Shown here: piece by piece, positions 1 to 8,992 of the stretch
Layout of the letters: each line of letters opens with the position of its first letter
Position numbering within the stretch: position 1 is the stretch's first letter
Source: Brevibacillus brevis
GTDB lineage: Bacteria > Bacillota > Bacilli > Brevibacillales > Brevibacillaceae
Length of the DNA: 64,000 nucleotides
Assembly: GCF_022026395.1 (NCBI RefSeq)
Contig: NZ_CP041767.1
Coordinates: forward strand, 2,388,501 to 2,452,500
Reading direction: 5' to 3'
Notes under the pieces: model-generated
Databases searched by the model: none
Told to the model about the DNA's origin: nothing
Seen by the model: only the letters and a program-made list of their open reading frames with translations
Program-made: the position numbers and the translations under genes

Positions 1-1041
1 CCTGAAATCACAGAGGCATTGATCAAACGAGCAAATCACCCGATATACGGATATACGTTGAAGTCAAATGCCCTTTATCAGAGCTTGAAAGAGTGGATAC
101 ACAAGCGATTTGGTGTAGAGGTAGACGTGAGCTGGATGACAGGGATACCTGGGGTCGTTCCCGGCATTCACGTCGCTATAGAGGCTTTTACAGCCCCAGG
201 AGACGGTGTCTTGATCCAGACGCCCGTGTATCATCCTTTTTATCATGCAGTCGAAAATCGTGGACGTCATGTCGTTGCCAGCCCACTCATAGAGCGTGAC
301 GGGCGTTATGAAATGAATTGGGATGATCTCGAACAAAAGCTGAGCGACACGCGGGTGAAGCTCATGCTGCTCTGCACACCGCATAATCCGATCGGCAGGG
401 TATGGACCAGAGAAGAGCTGGAGCGCTTGGGGAGATTGTGTGTAGAAAATGGCGTGATTGTGGTTGCCGACGAGATTCATTCGGATTTGGTCTATGAGCC
501 AAATGTTCATACGCCTTACTATTCGCTGGCACCGGAGCTGGCTAACCAGAGCGTTACCTTTCTATCAGCCGCCAAAACGTTTAATTTGGCTGGCCTGTAT
601 ACTTCTTATTTGATGGCAGAAAATCAGCAGTTATTGCGGGACTTCCAGGTCACAGCATCCAAAATGGGCTACGAGAACCTGAATCTGTTTGGGATGGAAG
701 CAACGATCGCTGCCTACCAACATGGAGAAACATGGCTGGAAGAACTGCTAATCTATTTACGTAAGAATGCGGCCTATGTACATGAGTTTTTATCGACTCG
801 TGTTCCGGGGGTATCTATGGCAATTCCAGAAGCGACATACTTGGGGTGGATGGATTTTAGACAGTTAGGTTGTAGTCAGGCGGAGTTGAACAAGCTCATT
901 CGCGAGGAGGCAAAGCTCGGTTTGCACGATGGGACGACGTTTGGGCCAGATGGTGCAGGGTTTATGCGAATTAATTTTGCCTGCCCGAGATCGATTCTAG
1001 TCGAAGCGATGGAACGATTGGAGCACGCTGTTCAGAAGTAG
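1..1041 (+). CDS. PatB/MalY-family PLP aminotransferase / C-S lyase, 5'-truncated
   Basis: A fold-type I PLP enzyme of the MalY/PatB group, which cleaves cystathionine or related C-S substrates or acts as an aminotransferase. The frame is open to the first base of the window (P-E-I-T-E-A before the first possible TTG at 19), so the true start lies upstream and only the C-terminal 346 residues are visible. Seen: the CTPHNPIGRVW asparagine region, the ADEIHSDLVY aspartate motif that contacts the pyridine nitrogen, and SAAKTFNLAG holding the Schiff-base lysine. The substrate cannot be told from sequence. Glutaminase follows 78 bases downstream on the same strand. Confidence 0.85.
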   Translation, partial: PEITEALIKRANHPIYGYTLKSNALYQSLKEWIHKRFGVEVDVSWMTGIPGVVPGIHVAIEAFTAPGDGVLIQTPVYHPFYHAVENRGRHVVASPLIERDGRYEMNWDDLEQKLSDTRVKLMLLCTPHNPIGRVWTREELERLGRLCVENGVIVVADEIHSDLVYEPNVHTPYYSLAPELANQSVTFLSAAKTFNLAGLYTSYLMAENQQLLRDFQVTASKMGYENLNLFGMEATIAAYQHGETWLEELLIYLRKNAAYVHEFLSTRVPGVSMAIPEATYLGWMDFRQLGCSQAELNKLIREEAKLGLHDGTTFGPDGAGFMRINFACPRSILVEAMERLEHAVQK

Positions 1042-1119
1042 GGATAATTTGACATGTCCCCTATAGAAATCTACAATCGAATCTGTATACATCGACGTAA
1101 TAGACAGAGGGGATTTTCG

Positions 1120-2052
1120 ATGGATTTGAAGCAAGCGTCTGAACAATTGTTACAAGTACGCAACCAATCACTTGAGTATACACACAATGGGAGTGTAGCG
1201 TCCTACATCCCTGAATTGGCAAAAGTCGAACCACATCAATTGGGGGTGGCTGTATGCTTGCCCGATGGGACGATCCTTTCTGCTGGTGATGCAGATGCGC
1301 CATTCTCGATGCAAAGCATCTCCAAGATTTTCTCGCTGATCGTCGCCTTATGCCAGAACGGGAAGGAATACGTGTTTCGGCATGTGGGGAAAGAGCCAAC
1401 TGGCGACCCGTTTAATTCGATTATTAAACTGGAGACGACCGAATCCCATAAACCACTGAACCCGATGATCAATGCAGGAGCCATTGCGGTTGCTGGCATG
1501 ATTCGTGGCGCTAATGTGGACGAGCGGCTAGATGCTGTGCTGGCTTTGATGCGGAAAATGACGGGAAACCCTCATCTTACGATCAATCAAGCTGTTTATT
1601 GTTCTGAAAAGAAAACGGCTGATCGCAATCGTGCCCTCGCTTGGTTTCTAAAGGACAGCGGCATTCTCGAAACAGATGTAGAAGAGACGCTTGATCTGTA
1701 TTTTCGCCATTGCTCGATAGAAGTGACAGCGAAGGAAGTAGCTACACTAGGGATGGTCCTTGCAGCGGACGGAATTCTCGTGAATACGGGTGAGCGAGTG
1801 ATTCCAGAAGAGGTAGCAAGAATCTGCAAGACTTTCATGGTGACTTGTGGGATGTACAATGCCTCTGGTGAGTTTGCGATTGACGTAGGAATCCCTGCGA
1901 AAAGCGGGGTTGCCGGCGGTATTATGGCAACCGTGCCACAGCGTATGGGGATTGGTGTGTTCGGTCCGTCCTTGGATGAAAAAGGAAATTCGGTAGCCGG
2001 TGTCAAGCTGTTGGAGCTACTCTCAAAAGAGTGGAAGCTTGGTATCTTTTAG
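1120..2052 (+). CDS. glsA: Glutaminase
   Basis: Hydrolyses L-glutamine to glutamate and ammonia in the cytoplasm. The 310 residues match the usual family length. The serine-dependent beta-lactamase-like fold is marked by FSMQSISKIFSL, with the S-x-x-K catalytic pair at about Ser66/Lys69, and by NPMINAGAI and SGVAGGIMA further on. I chose ATG 1120 because AGAGGGG lies just upstream. The in-frame extension to 1054 adds a non-homologous leader with no ribosome site. In Bacillus the second glutaminase (ylaM) also lies directly upstream of ylaN, as here. Confidence 0.92.
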   Translation: MDLKQASEQLLQVRNQSLEYTHNGSVASYIPELAKVEPHQLGVAVCLPDGTILSAGDADAPFSMQSISKIFSLIVALCQNGKEYVFRHVGKEPTGDPFNSIIKLETTESHKPLNPMINAGAIAVAGMIRGANVDERLDAVLALMRKMTGNPHLTINQAVYCSEKKTADRNRALAWFLKDSGILETDVEETLDLYFRHCSIEVTAKEVATLGMVLAADGILVNTGERVIPEEVARICKTFMVTCGMYNASGEFAIDVGIPAKSGVAGGIMATVPQRMGIGVFGPSLDEKGNSVAGVKLLELLSKEWKLGIF

Positions 2053-2145
2053 CTTCTTGCAGTTGATCTGTCTTCTCCCCTTTTCAAATGGCCCAGAATC
2101 GCGTACTATGTATGATAAGGATGGAGGCAAACGGAGGGATAGGTT

Positions 2146-2427
2146 TTGACAGAAATTAAGGTTCCCGATCTGGAACAAAAAGCGCTAGCGTTGCTTCAAG
2201 CAGACGCCGACAAAATTTACAAGCTGATCGACGTACAGATGGAAAACCTGACCATGCCGCAGTGCCCACTGTATGAAGAAGTGCTGGATACCCAAATGTT
2301 CGGGCTTTCTCGTGAAGTAGAGTACGCGGTCCGCTTAGGACTGATTAGTGAAGACATTGGTCGAGAAATTATGGGTTCATTGGAACGTAAATTGGCCCAT
2401 CTTCATGAACTGTTTAATCAAAAGTAA
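2146..2427 (+). CDS. ylaN: YlaN (DUF1507/UPF0358) small protein
   Basis: A 93-residue all-helical cytoplasmic protein of the YlaN family, which in Bacillus and Staphylococcus is linked to iron homeostasis through the Fur regulator. Family-typical stretches are [13 protein letters not shown] and [17 protein letters not shown]. It starts at TTG 2146 behind GGAGGG. A rho-independent terminator follows at once. In B. subtilis ylaN sits between glutaminase and ftsW; here ftsW lies about 6 kb away on the other strand. Confidence 0.9.
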   Translation: MTEIKVPDLEQKALALLQADADKIYKLIDVQMENLTMPQCPLYEEVLDTQMFGLSREVEYAVRLGLISEDIGREIMGSLERKLAHLHELFNQK

Positions 2428-2428
2428 G

Positions 2429-2458
2429 GCGAGGAGAGCGGCGATTATCCTCGCTTTT
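2429..2458 (+). terminator. Terminator after ylaN
   Basis: GCGAGGA and TCCTCGC form a 7-bp stem followed by TTTT, two bases after the ylaN stop. Confidence 0.75.
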
Positions 2459-2544
2459 CATTTTGTTAAAAGAAAAAACACTTGCCTATTTCGTATATTT
2501 ATATTAAATTAAATTCTATAATTTTTTATTAATTTTGAAATGCG

Positions 2545-2792
2545 ATGATGGAGACTAGTATGCGGAATCACCGCTTGTCAGGGAGAAGCTGCCTTAGACT
2601 GTAAGCAGCTTTGAAGCGCGCCCCGTAGAATTCCCTCCTGAGCAGCCCTCTTAATGGCTTTTCGCCTAGTAGGAGGAATCGGGTCATTCCCGTTATCAAT
2701 GATGGAGAGAAGTGTGTAGGGGTTCTGTATCCCGTGCACTTAATCAGGGTGGTACCGCGAATAACTCGTCCCTTTTTTGGACGGGTTTTTTT
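2545..2792 (+). promoter_or_regulatory. T-box leader 1 (apparent Phe UUC specifier)
   Basis: A tRNA-sensing T-box riboswitch. The T-box sequence AGGGTGGTACCGCG lies at 2746-2759, followed by an intrinsic terminator (CTCGTCC/GGACGGG, stem 2765-2785, then a T run). In stem I the 5' AGTA (2557-2560) and 3' GAA (2628-2630) make the loop-E motif closed by TGCGG/CCGTA. The triplet after GAA is TTC (2631-2633), read as a Phe codon. No gene lies between this terminator and the second T-box, so both act on the transporter at 3127. Specifier assignment follows the usual stem I geometry and has not been folded by computer. Confidence 0.9.
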
Positions 2793-2834
2793 AATTTTCG
2801 TGAATGCCCAACAATCGAATCATAGAAACAAGCA

Positions 2835-3079
2835 AGGAAAGAGACTAGTAAACGGACCTGCTACATGACAGGAAAGGCTGCCATAGACTGAGAGCAGCCT
2901 GATGGAAGCCCCGTTGAATTCACTCTTGAGCTGACCTCTGAACGCAGGCGCCGCCAGTAGGAGAGTCCGGGTCACACCCGTTATCAATGACGAAGCGAGG
3001 CATCGCCTTTAGGGGGATGTCTAAGTAGGGTGGTACCGCGAGAAATGAAAACTCGTCCCTTTTTGGGGCGGGTTTTTTT
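2835..3079 (+). promoter_or_regulatory. T-box leader 2 (apparent Phe UUC specifier)
   Basis: A second complete T-box element directly after the first. The T-box AGGGTGGTACCGCG is at 3027-3040. The terminator stem CTCGTCCC/GGGGCGGG (3052-3072) is followed by seven Ts. Stem I has AGTA at 2847-2850, a perfect AACGG/CCGTT closing helix, GAA at 2916-2918 and TTC then A at 2919-2922, again pointing to tRNA-Phe. It ends 47 bases before the transporter start. The two elements share their key motifs but differ in stem lengths and loops, so they are diverged copies. Confidence 0.92.
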
Positions 3080-3126
3080 GTATCCATTTTTGAGCATAAA
3101 AAGAATATCTTTGGAGGGTGAAGACT

Positions 3127-4461
3127 ATGAAACAAGCCGAACAATGGACGAGCAGGCTCGGCTTCATCTTGGCAGCAGCAGGCTCGGCGATTGGATTGGG
3201 GGCCATTTGGAAATTTCCTTATATGGTCGGAACGAGCGGTGGTGGAGCGTTTTTTCTCCTTTTCATCATCTTTACACTAGCAATTGGTCTTCCGCTGTTG
3301 CTAGGAGAATTCACAATCGGACGCAGTACGCAAAAAGAGGCGATCAGTGCGTACAAAACAATTGCGCCAGGGTCACTCTGGCATTGGATCGGTCGCCTTG
3401 GGGTGATCACTTGCTTCTTGCTCTTGTCCTTTTACAGTGTAGTGGGGGGCTGGATTCTTAGTTATCTTCTTCGCGGGTTTACTGGTCAATTGCAAGGGCC
3501 AGCTTATGACAAAGTGTTTGGTGACGTTATCGGTGATCCTGTTAGTGCAGTCGTTGCGCAGTTGGTTTTCATGCTCATCACTGCATGGGTAGTCGCGAGA
3601 GGCGTACAGAGTGGAATTGAGTCCGCTAACAAGTACATGATGCCTGGTTTGTTCCTTTTATTCATGGTATTGATGGTTCGTTCCTTGACGTTGGATGGAG
3701 CGATGGAGGGCGTTTCCTTCTTTCTGAGTCCTGATTTTTCCAAGCTGAGTGCACAATCGATCCTGTACGCATTGGGCCAATCCTTTTTCGCGCTGAGCGT
3801 CGGGGTGTCTGTCATGGTCACGTACAGCTCGTACCTTGCCAAAAACGAAAGTCTGGTTCGTTCTGCTGGATCGATTGTCAGTTTGAATCTGCTCGTATCG
3901 CTGTTTGCCGGTTTGGCGATTTTCCCTGCTGTCTTCTCCCTTGGAGTAGAGCCAACAGCAGGGCCGGGATTACTGTTTATCGTACTGCCTTCTGTGTTTG
4001 AACAAATTGCCTTCGGTAGTATTTTTCTGTTAATCTTTTTGGCTCTTTTCCTTTTCGCTACGTTGACTTCGGCTTTTTCGATGTTGGAAATTATCGTCGC
4101 ATCTCTTGCAAAAGGGGACGAAGCAAAGCGCAAGCGCCTTGCTTGGGTGGTTGGTCTGTTGATCTTTATCGTCGGTGTACCGTCGGCGTTGTCATTCGGC
4201 GTATGGAGCGAGGTTACGCTGTTCGGTAAATCTATCTTTGATGCGATGGACTTTTTGGTCAGCAATATCTTGATGCCGCTGGGAGCGCTGCTTATTGCGA
4301 TCTTCGTTCCTTTGAAAATGAAGCGGGAGACCTTGATCAACGAGCTGGGGGCGCATACTTCTCTGGGCAAACGCCTGTTTATTGTTTGGCTTCTCCTGAT
4401 TAAATATGCAGCACCTATCGCGATTCTCGCCGTTTTCCTGCAAATGCTGGGAATCTGGTAA
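3127..4461 (+). CDS. Sodium:neurotransmitter symporter (NSS/SNF) family amino-acid transporter
   Basis: A membrane transporter that couples Na+ influx to amino-acid uptake. The 444 residues carry the family signature in TM1 ([22 protein letters not shown]), then GGGAFFLLF and GEFTIGR, and about eleven membrane segments, the size of bacterial members such as MhsT. ATG 3127 is preferred over GTG 3118 because GGAGG at 3113 overlaps the GTG. Two T-box leaders with apparent Phe specifiers lie upstream, so the likely substrate is phenylalanine or a related hydrophobic amino acid; this is inference from regulation. A strong terminator follows. Confidence 0.9.
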   Translation: MKQAEQWTSRLGFILAAAGSAIGLGAIWKFPYMVGTSGGGAFFLLFIIFTLAIGLPLLLGEFTIGRSTQKEAISAYKTIAPGSLWHWIGRLGVITCFLLLSFYSVVGGWILSYLLRGFTGQLQGPAYDKVFGDVIGDPVSAVVAQLVFMLITAWVVARGVQSGIESANKYMMPGLFLLFMVLMVRSLTLDGAMEGVSFFLSPDFSKLSAQSILYALGQSFFALSVGVSVMVTYSSYLAKNESLVRSAGSIVSLNLLVSLFAGLAIFPAVFSLGVEPTAGPGLLFIVLPSVFEQIAFGSIFLLIFLALFLFATLTSAFSMLEIIVASLAKGDEAKRKRLAWVVGLLIFIVGVPSALSFGVWSEVTLFGKSIFDAMDFLVSNILMPLGALLIAIFVPLKMKRETLINELGAHTSLGKRLFIVWLLLIKYAAPIAILAVFLQMLGIW

Positions 4462-4470
4462 AACAACGAA

Positions 4471-4505
4471 AGGCTTCGCCACTTTAGGATGGCGGAGCCT
4501 TTTTT
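4471..4505 (+). terminator. Terminator after the NSS transporter
   Basis: AGGCTTCGCCA pairs with TGGCGGAGCCT over 11 bp (one G-T pair), followed by six Ts. It lies between convergent genes. Confidence 0.85.
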
Positions 4506-4516
4506 GTTCCTGCGCC

Positions 4517-5560
4517 CTACGCGAAGAAAAAAACCGTACCCAAAATAATATACACCGTCAAAAGGAGTACGCCTTCAAACCAGTTCGTAGCGCCATCCCG
4601 TGTGATGGAAATCGTAATAAAGGTAGCAACTCCGATCGCAGCTAATTCAAAGCTAGTGAACACGATGTCCATCGGATTGCCTAGCAAGAGACTGAGAATG
4701 ACGAGAGTAGGGGCCACAAACAAGGCAATCTGCAAGCTGGAGCCGATCGCGATTTCGACTGCTGCACCGATGCGTCCTTTTAGTGCCAAAAGCATGGCAG
4801 CGCTGTGCTCTGCCGCATTCCCGATGATCGCAATGACAAAAGCACCGACGAATAACTCTGACCACCCTAACGATTCGGAGACATGCTGAACTCCCTCTAC
4901 CAGCCATTCCGAGACAACGGCCACGAAAAAGGTGGAGACAGCAAGCATCAAGAGAGAGACGCCTTTTGACCATACCGCATCACTTTCTTGCGGCTCGATA
5001 TCCGATAAAAAATCACTGTGGGTAATCATTGAAAAGATGAGCCATAAAATGTAGGCAATGATGAGCAGGCTGGCGATGACGATGCTGATGATCTCTACCT
5101 TGATCATAGGCAGATCAAACATGAAGACTGCCGGTATGAACAAAGCGACGATTGCGAGTGTCATCAGGGAAGCATTGTGACTGGCCAGCCTGCTATTGAA
5201 GGTTTGTTCCTTGTACTTAAGACCGCCCAGTAGCGTGCTCAAGCCGAGAACCAACAGCATATTTCCGATGATCGCACCGGTAATAGAGGCTTTGACCATA
5301 TCGAACAAGCCTTCTTTCACCAGAAAAAAAGCAATAATAAGTTCAGCGGCATTTCCGAAGGTAGCGTTAAGAAAGCCCCCGATTCGGTCCCCAGCATAAT
5401 GGGCGACGCTCTCTGTCGATTTTCCGAGCCAAGCCGCCAAAAAAATGATGGCAAGGGAAGACGTGGCGAATTGGAGCATTTCATTTCCAGAAAAATAGTG
5501 GGCGTAAAGGGCTAATAGCATGCTCCCGCCTACTAATGAGAAAAAGAGTTTCAAGTTCAT
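4517..5560 (-). CDS. cax: Ca2+/H+ antiporter (CaxA/YfkE type)
   Basis: A cation exchanger of the CaCA superfamily that exports Ca2+ in exchange for protons across the cytoplasmic membrane. The 347 residues carry about eleven hydrophobic segments and the two inverted alpha-repeat motifs: [11 protein letters not shown] in the first half and [12 protein letters not shown] in the second, whose glutamates bind the ion. A short acidic loop (DIEPQESDA) separates the halves, as in YfkE. ATG 5560 follows GAGGTGA. It appears monocistronic and converges on the NSS transporter. Confidence 0.92.
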   Translation of the reverse strand: MNLKLFFSLVGGSMLLALYAHYFSGNEMLQFATSSLAIIFLAAWLGKSTESVAHYAGDRIGGFLNATFGNAAELIIAFFLVKEGLFDMVKASITGAIIGNMLLVLGLSTLLGGLKYKEQTFNSRLASHNASLMTLAIVALFIPAVFMFDLPMIKVEIISIVIASLLIIAYILWLIFSMITHSDFLSDIEPQESDAVWSKGVSLLMLAVSTFFVAVVSEWLVEGVQHVSESLGWSELFVGAFVIAIIGNAAEHSAAMLLALKGRIGAAVEIAIGSSLQIALFVAPTLVILSLLLGNPMDIVFTSFELAAIGVATFITISITRDGATNWFEGVLLLTVYIILGTVFFFA

Positions 5561-5661
5561 TTGATCACCTCAGCAGTTTTTACGCATCTCTAAACCTCAT
5601 AGGTATAGAGTTCCTGTTCTGGACAAAACTAACCATGAACTAGAAAAGGGAGGTGTTTTTT

Positions 5662-5922
5662 ATGACCCAGCCTTTATTGTGCCCGACATGTAAATCGAAT
5701 CGGATGAGATTCACTGTCATTGAGCAGACCCCTCGCTATATAAGACTGGATCCACAGTCAGGCGAAGTCGTAGCAGAACTCCATCAAGACCAGCTCGATA
5801 TGTTTCACCAGCCGTACAAAGGTGAGAACTACATGATACAATGTGGTGTTTGCGGGACCACTGAACCGGAAGAACGATTCATCAAAATGGCCCAGCATTT
5901 CCAATCACAGCGTTCCAAATGA
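5662..5922 (+). CDS. Small zinc-ribbon protein of unknown function
   Basis: An 86-residue soluble protein with two CxxC knuckles, CPTC near residue 7 and CGVC near residue 65, which would form a zinc ribbon. The middle (YIRLDPQSGEVVAELHQDQLD) is polar with no other recognisable motif. Start at ATG 5662 behind GGGAGGTG. I do not recognise a characterised homologue. It is transcribed alone and converges on sleB across a shared terminator. Confidence 0.7.
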   Translation: MTQPLLCPTCKSNRMRFTVIEQTPRYIRLDPQSGEVVAELHQDQLDMFHQPYKGENYMIQCGVCGTTEPEERFIKMAQHFQSQRSK

Positions 5923-5936
5923 AACGCGAAAAGGAA

Positions 5937-5972
5937 AACAGGCACGCAGTTACGACTGTCGTGCCTGTTTTT
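5937..5972. terminator. Bidirectional terminator between the zinc-ribbon gene and sleB
   Basis: AACAGGCACG and CGTGCCTGTT form a perfect 10-bp stem with a T run on the plus side and As on the other, between two convergent genes. Confidence 0.85.
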
Positions 5973-5981
5973 AATAGAATG

Positions 5982-6749
5982 CTAACGACAAAAAATGTGT
6001 CTGCCGATCTTTTTGATTTGAGGGCGGCTCCAAATCCAACCGGATGTAGCAGTATCCGGGTTGAAATAATAAATGGCCCCATCAGTTGGGTCCCAACCTT
6101 TGAGCGCGTCATTCACTGCTTTTTTTGCCTGCTCGTTCGGTGTTAGCCAAATCTGACCATCCGCCACGGCCGTAAAGGCCCGAGGTTCGAAAATAACGCC
6201 CGCTGGTGTATTGGGAAAGGACGCGTTTTTCGTACGGTTTAGAATAACAGCCGCCACTGCCACTTGGCCAATGTAGGGCTCTCCACGCGATTCTCCGTAA
6301 ACGGCATTCGCCATCAGACGCAGGTCGTTCTCCGATATTCCAGCTGCGTGATACGTAGGTTTAGAAGGCGTAGAAGGCTTCGTTGGTGCAGGGGTTGCGG
6401 TTTGTGGCACCCCGAGATCAGAAGCAGTAGGCTTATAATTTTTCGTTGCATTGTACAGCTTTACTTTCGTCTGCGCCCCAAGGACACCGTCTACGGTTAA
6501 GCCAAACTCATACTGAAAGTTACGCAGCGCCCAATAAGAACGCCATCCGAATACCCCGTCTACTTTTCCGGTATAGAAGCCAAGGTGCTTCAAGCGATAC
6601 TGCATTTCGCGCACGTCTGAGCCTTCTGCCCCTACTTTGACGATCTGCTTACTGAATGCATCCGAGCGCAAGGGAGATACCATAACCGCAGACGTAATCA
6701 GAAGTGCGAATACTACTACAGCTAGCAGCCATTTGACAGGCTGTTTCAT
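5982..6749 (-). CDS. sleB: Spore cortex-lytic enzyme SleB
   Basis: A lytic transglycosylase that degrades muramic-lactam-containing cortex during germination. The 255 residues show an N-terminal signal/anchor (about 5-30), a peptidoglycan-binding repeat (KVGAEGSDVREMQYRLKHLGFY, about 38-100), a proline/threonine linker and a C-terminal Hydrolase_2 domain. That domain has ANAVYGESRGEPYIGQVAVAAVILNR with the catalytic glutamate in GESRGE, and ends KIGRHIFCR. ATG 6749 follows GAAGGAGGG. Unlike B. subtilis, no ypeB lies behind it, so its partner must be elsewhere. Forespore (sigma-G) expression is expected from the family; a possible -10 near the ribosome site is too weak to call. Confidence 0.95.
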   Translation of the reverse strand: MKQPVKWLLAVVVFALLITSAVMVSPLRSDAFSKQIVKVGAEGSDVREMQYRLKHLGFYTGKVDGVFGWRSYWALRNFQYEFGLTVDGVLGAQTKVKLYNATKNYKPTASDLGVPQTATPAPTKPSTPSKPTYHAAGISENDLRLMANAVYGESRGEPYIGQVAVAAVILNRTKNASFPNTPAGVIFEPRAFTAVADGQIWLTPNEQAKKAVNDALKGWDPTDGAIYYFNPDTATSGWIWSRPQIKKIGRHIFCR

Positions 6750-6899
6750 TTCTTACCCTCCTTCGGGTATGGATTTGTATATCAGTTGATTATTGTTAGG
6801 TTCTCCAACTTCCGTCATTTTGGTCTTAGTAAAATATTGGAGAATGCGTAGACTACGAGTACATGTATTTGCACTTTGTCCTGAAAGGGGAAGATTTTG

Positions 6900-8528
6900 A
6901 TGCAGGTCGCGCAATATTTGACGGAGCAATTGATTAGATGGGGAGTAAAACGAATCTACGGGGTGGCAGGTGACGGAATCTTTGCCTGGCTGGATCAGAT
7001 CGCGAAGCAATCCGACATTCAATACATTGCTTGCAAGCATGAATCTGCTGCGGCCATGATGGCAAGTGCGGAAGCAAAACTGACGGGGTTTCCGGCTGTT
7101 TGTACCGCGACGATGGGGCCGGGTTTCGTCAATCTGCTGAATGGACTTGCAGATGCCCATACGGATCGTGTACCTGTCATTGCAATTACAGGTCAAGTGG
7201 AGACATACAAGCTGGGTGGTGCGTACAAGCAGTTTATCTCACAAGAAGATATGATACGCCCCATCAGTTTTTATTCGACAACGATTACGCATCCAGACGC
7301 AATCCAAAGTGTTCTGCACAAAGCATTTGTCACGGCTATGCAACAAAAAGGAGTGACACATCTCGCCATTTGCAAGGATGTCTTCACCCAAACGACTTCA
7401 GAAGCTGTCCTTGCAGCACTTCCACGTATTCCACATGCCATTTATCCTGATCGGATGGAGATTGAGCTTGCTTCCGAGCAGGTTGCGAAGGCGAAAAAGC
7501 CTCTCGTTCTCCTTGGAATCGGTGCCCGCAAGTCGGCCGATTCGTGTGTGAGGCTAGCGGAACAGCTAGGGGCAGGGGTGTTGCTGTCGCTCGGAGCAAA
7601 AGGGACGGTTGATGAATCTCATCCACTTGTGATTGGCGGTTGGGGAGAGGGGGGCAGCGAAACCGCTTTACATGCGTTAGCGGAAGCAGATTTGTTGCTG
7701 ATTCTGGGAGCGAGCTGGTTCCCTCGTACTTTTTTGCCAAAGAAACTGTCCGTCATTCAAGTAGATCATCAGCCTGGATCCATACATGCTCATCCCTACC
7801 TCCAGTCTGTCACAGCTGAATTGGATGATGTCCTGCCGATCTGGATGAGGCGTTTGCAATCGCACAGAAAAGACGATGCGTGGCAGGAACAGATCAAGCG
7901 TTGGCATGGAGAGTTTGGCGAGGAGACAGAGCAAGCAGTCATTCAACAAGTGAGTGAACGAGTAAAGCCACAAACCTTGATGCATACACTTGGGGGCATG
8001 GTCAATGAAGATGCGATTATCGTCCTGGATACGGGGGAGCACACAATCTGGTTTAACCGTGCGTTCCGTGGGAAAAAACAGACCCCACTCTTTTCGGGAA
8101 AGTGGCGAACAATGGGATTCGGGTTGCCTGCGGCTGTGGCTGCAAAGCTCACCTATCCTGAGAAGCAGGTCGTCTGCGTCGCTGGGGATGGGGGATTACA
8201 AATGAATCTGGAGGAACTTATGACAGCGGCCCAGCTCCAACTTCCGATTGTGATTCTTGTGGTGAACAATGGGACATTAGGATTGGAAGAGGTGAAAATG
8301 AGTCAGGCGGGTTTGATCCCTTTTGGAGTGAAATTGCGTAATCCAGATTTTCAGCAATTGGCGAGTGCTTGCGGAATCAGTGGCAAGGTTGTCAAAGAGG
8401 TACAAGCTCTTGAGCCAGTATTGCGGGAGGCTTTTGCTGCAGATCAGTTGACACTCGTTGACATACATTGCACGTCTCCGACACTAACGGAGAGAAAAAA
8501 ACAAATTTCCTTCCAAGCCCAAGCATGA
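6900..8528 (+). CDS. Thiamine-pyrophosphate-dependent enzyme, pyruvate oxidase/acetolactate synthase type
   Basis: A 542-residue TPP enzyme with three domains. The N-terminal Pyr domain has the catalytic glutamate in ACKHESAAAMMA and MGPGFVNLLNGLADAH. The central domain has LLGIGARKSADSC. The C-terminal PP domain has the TPP/Mg2+ motif GDG...NN (VAGDGGLQMN to VVNNGTLG). The overall look, including LRNPDFQQLASACG, is closest to PoxB/YdaP-type pyruvate oxidases. Whether it oxidises pyruvate or acts on another 2-oxoacid cannot be decided. ATG 6900 follows AAAGGGGAAG. No partner subunit gene is adjacent, and an Asp23-family gene follows. Confidence 0.85.
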   Translation: MQVAQYLTEQLIRWGVKRIYGVAGDGIFAWLDQIAKQSDIQYIACKHESAAAMMASAEAKLTGFPAVCTATMGPGFVNLLNGLADAHTDRVPVIAITGQVETYKLGGAYKQFISQEDMIRPISFYSTTITHPDAIQSVLHKAFVTAMQQKGVTHLAICKDVFTQTTSEAVLAALPRIPHAIYPDRMEIELASEQVAKAKKPLVLLGIGARKSADSCVRLAEQLGAGVLLSLGAKGTVDESHPLVIGGWGEGGSETALHALAEADLLLILGASWFPRTFLPKKLSVIQVDHQPGSIHAHPYLQSVTAELDDVLPIWMRRLQSHRKDDAWQEQIKRWHGEFGEETEQAVIQQVSERVKPQTLMHTLGGMVNEDAIIVLDTGEHTIWFNRAFRGKKQTPLFSGKWRTMGFGLPAAVAAKLTYPEKQVVCVAGDGGLQMNLEELMTAAQLQLPIVILVVNNGTLGLEEVKMSQAGLIPFGVKLRNPDFQQLASACGISGKVVKEVQALEPVLREAFAADQLTLVDIHCTSPTLTERKKQISFQAQA

Positions 8529-8604
8529 TTTGTTTATAATGAAAGAAAAGGCAAATGAAACCAGTGGGGGAAGAACGAAACGGGCGAAGAGGGAGGGCGT
8601 CCTG

Positions 8605-8946
8605 ATGGCTGACAGGCTTGGCGAAATCAGAGTAGCAGATCAGGTGATCGCAATCATTGCTGGCGTTGCTGTAGAAGAAGTGTTGGAAGTCACAGTCCGT
8701 TCAGGCGGAATCTATCAAGATTTGGCGAAAAAGCTGAATGGCGGCGCGAAAGGCATTACTGTATCCGTAATCGACGACAGAGTCACCATTGACATGCGTG
8801 TATCCGTCCGTTATGGGGCGCAGATCCATCACGTCTGTCACGTCCTACAGGAAAAAGTAAAAGAAGCGGTGGAAACACTGACAGGTCTTTATGTGGAAGC
8901 TGTGAATGTACGGGTGGAAACAATCGAACTTCTTCGAAATGACTAA
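8605..8946 (+). CDS. Asp23/Gls24 family protein
   Basis: A 113-residue protein of the Asp23 (DUF322) family, found in Gram-positive bacteria as envelope-stress or membrane-associated scaffold proteins. It shows IRVADQVIAIIAGVAVEEV, the VTVSVIDDRVTIDMRVSVRYGAQIHHVC strand region and the VYVEAVNV-like closing strand. ATG 8605 is preferred, with GGGAGG upstream; the frame is open to 8530 but that part is unlike the family. The stop is followed by a strong terminator. Confidence 0.85.
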   Translation: MADRLGEIRVADQVIAIIAGVAVEEVLEVTVRSGGIYQDLAKKLNGGAKGITVSVIDDRVTIDMRVSVRYGAQIHHVCHVLQEKVKEAVETLTGLYVEAVNVRVETIELLRND

Positions 8947-8952
8947 GAAAAA

Positions 8953-8984
8953 AGGGATACTGGACGCATCCGGTATCCCTTTTG
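8953..8984. terminator. Terminator between the Asp23 gene and ftsW
   Basis: GGGATACTGGA pairs with TCCGGTATCCC (one G-T pair), flanked by As and followed by Ts. Placed between convergent genes, it can serve both. Confidence 0.85.
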
Positions 8985-8992
8985 TTTGTTTT

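Noticed and set aside
3504-4466. 320-codon minus-strand ORF inside the NSS transporter gene
   Set aside because: Ser/Arg/Lys-rich shadow of hydrophobic membrane codons, no start signal, wholly inside a convincing gene.
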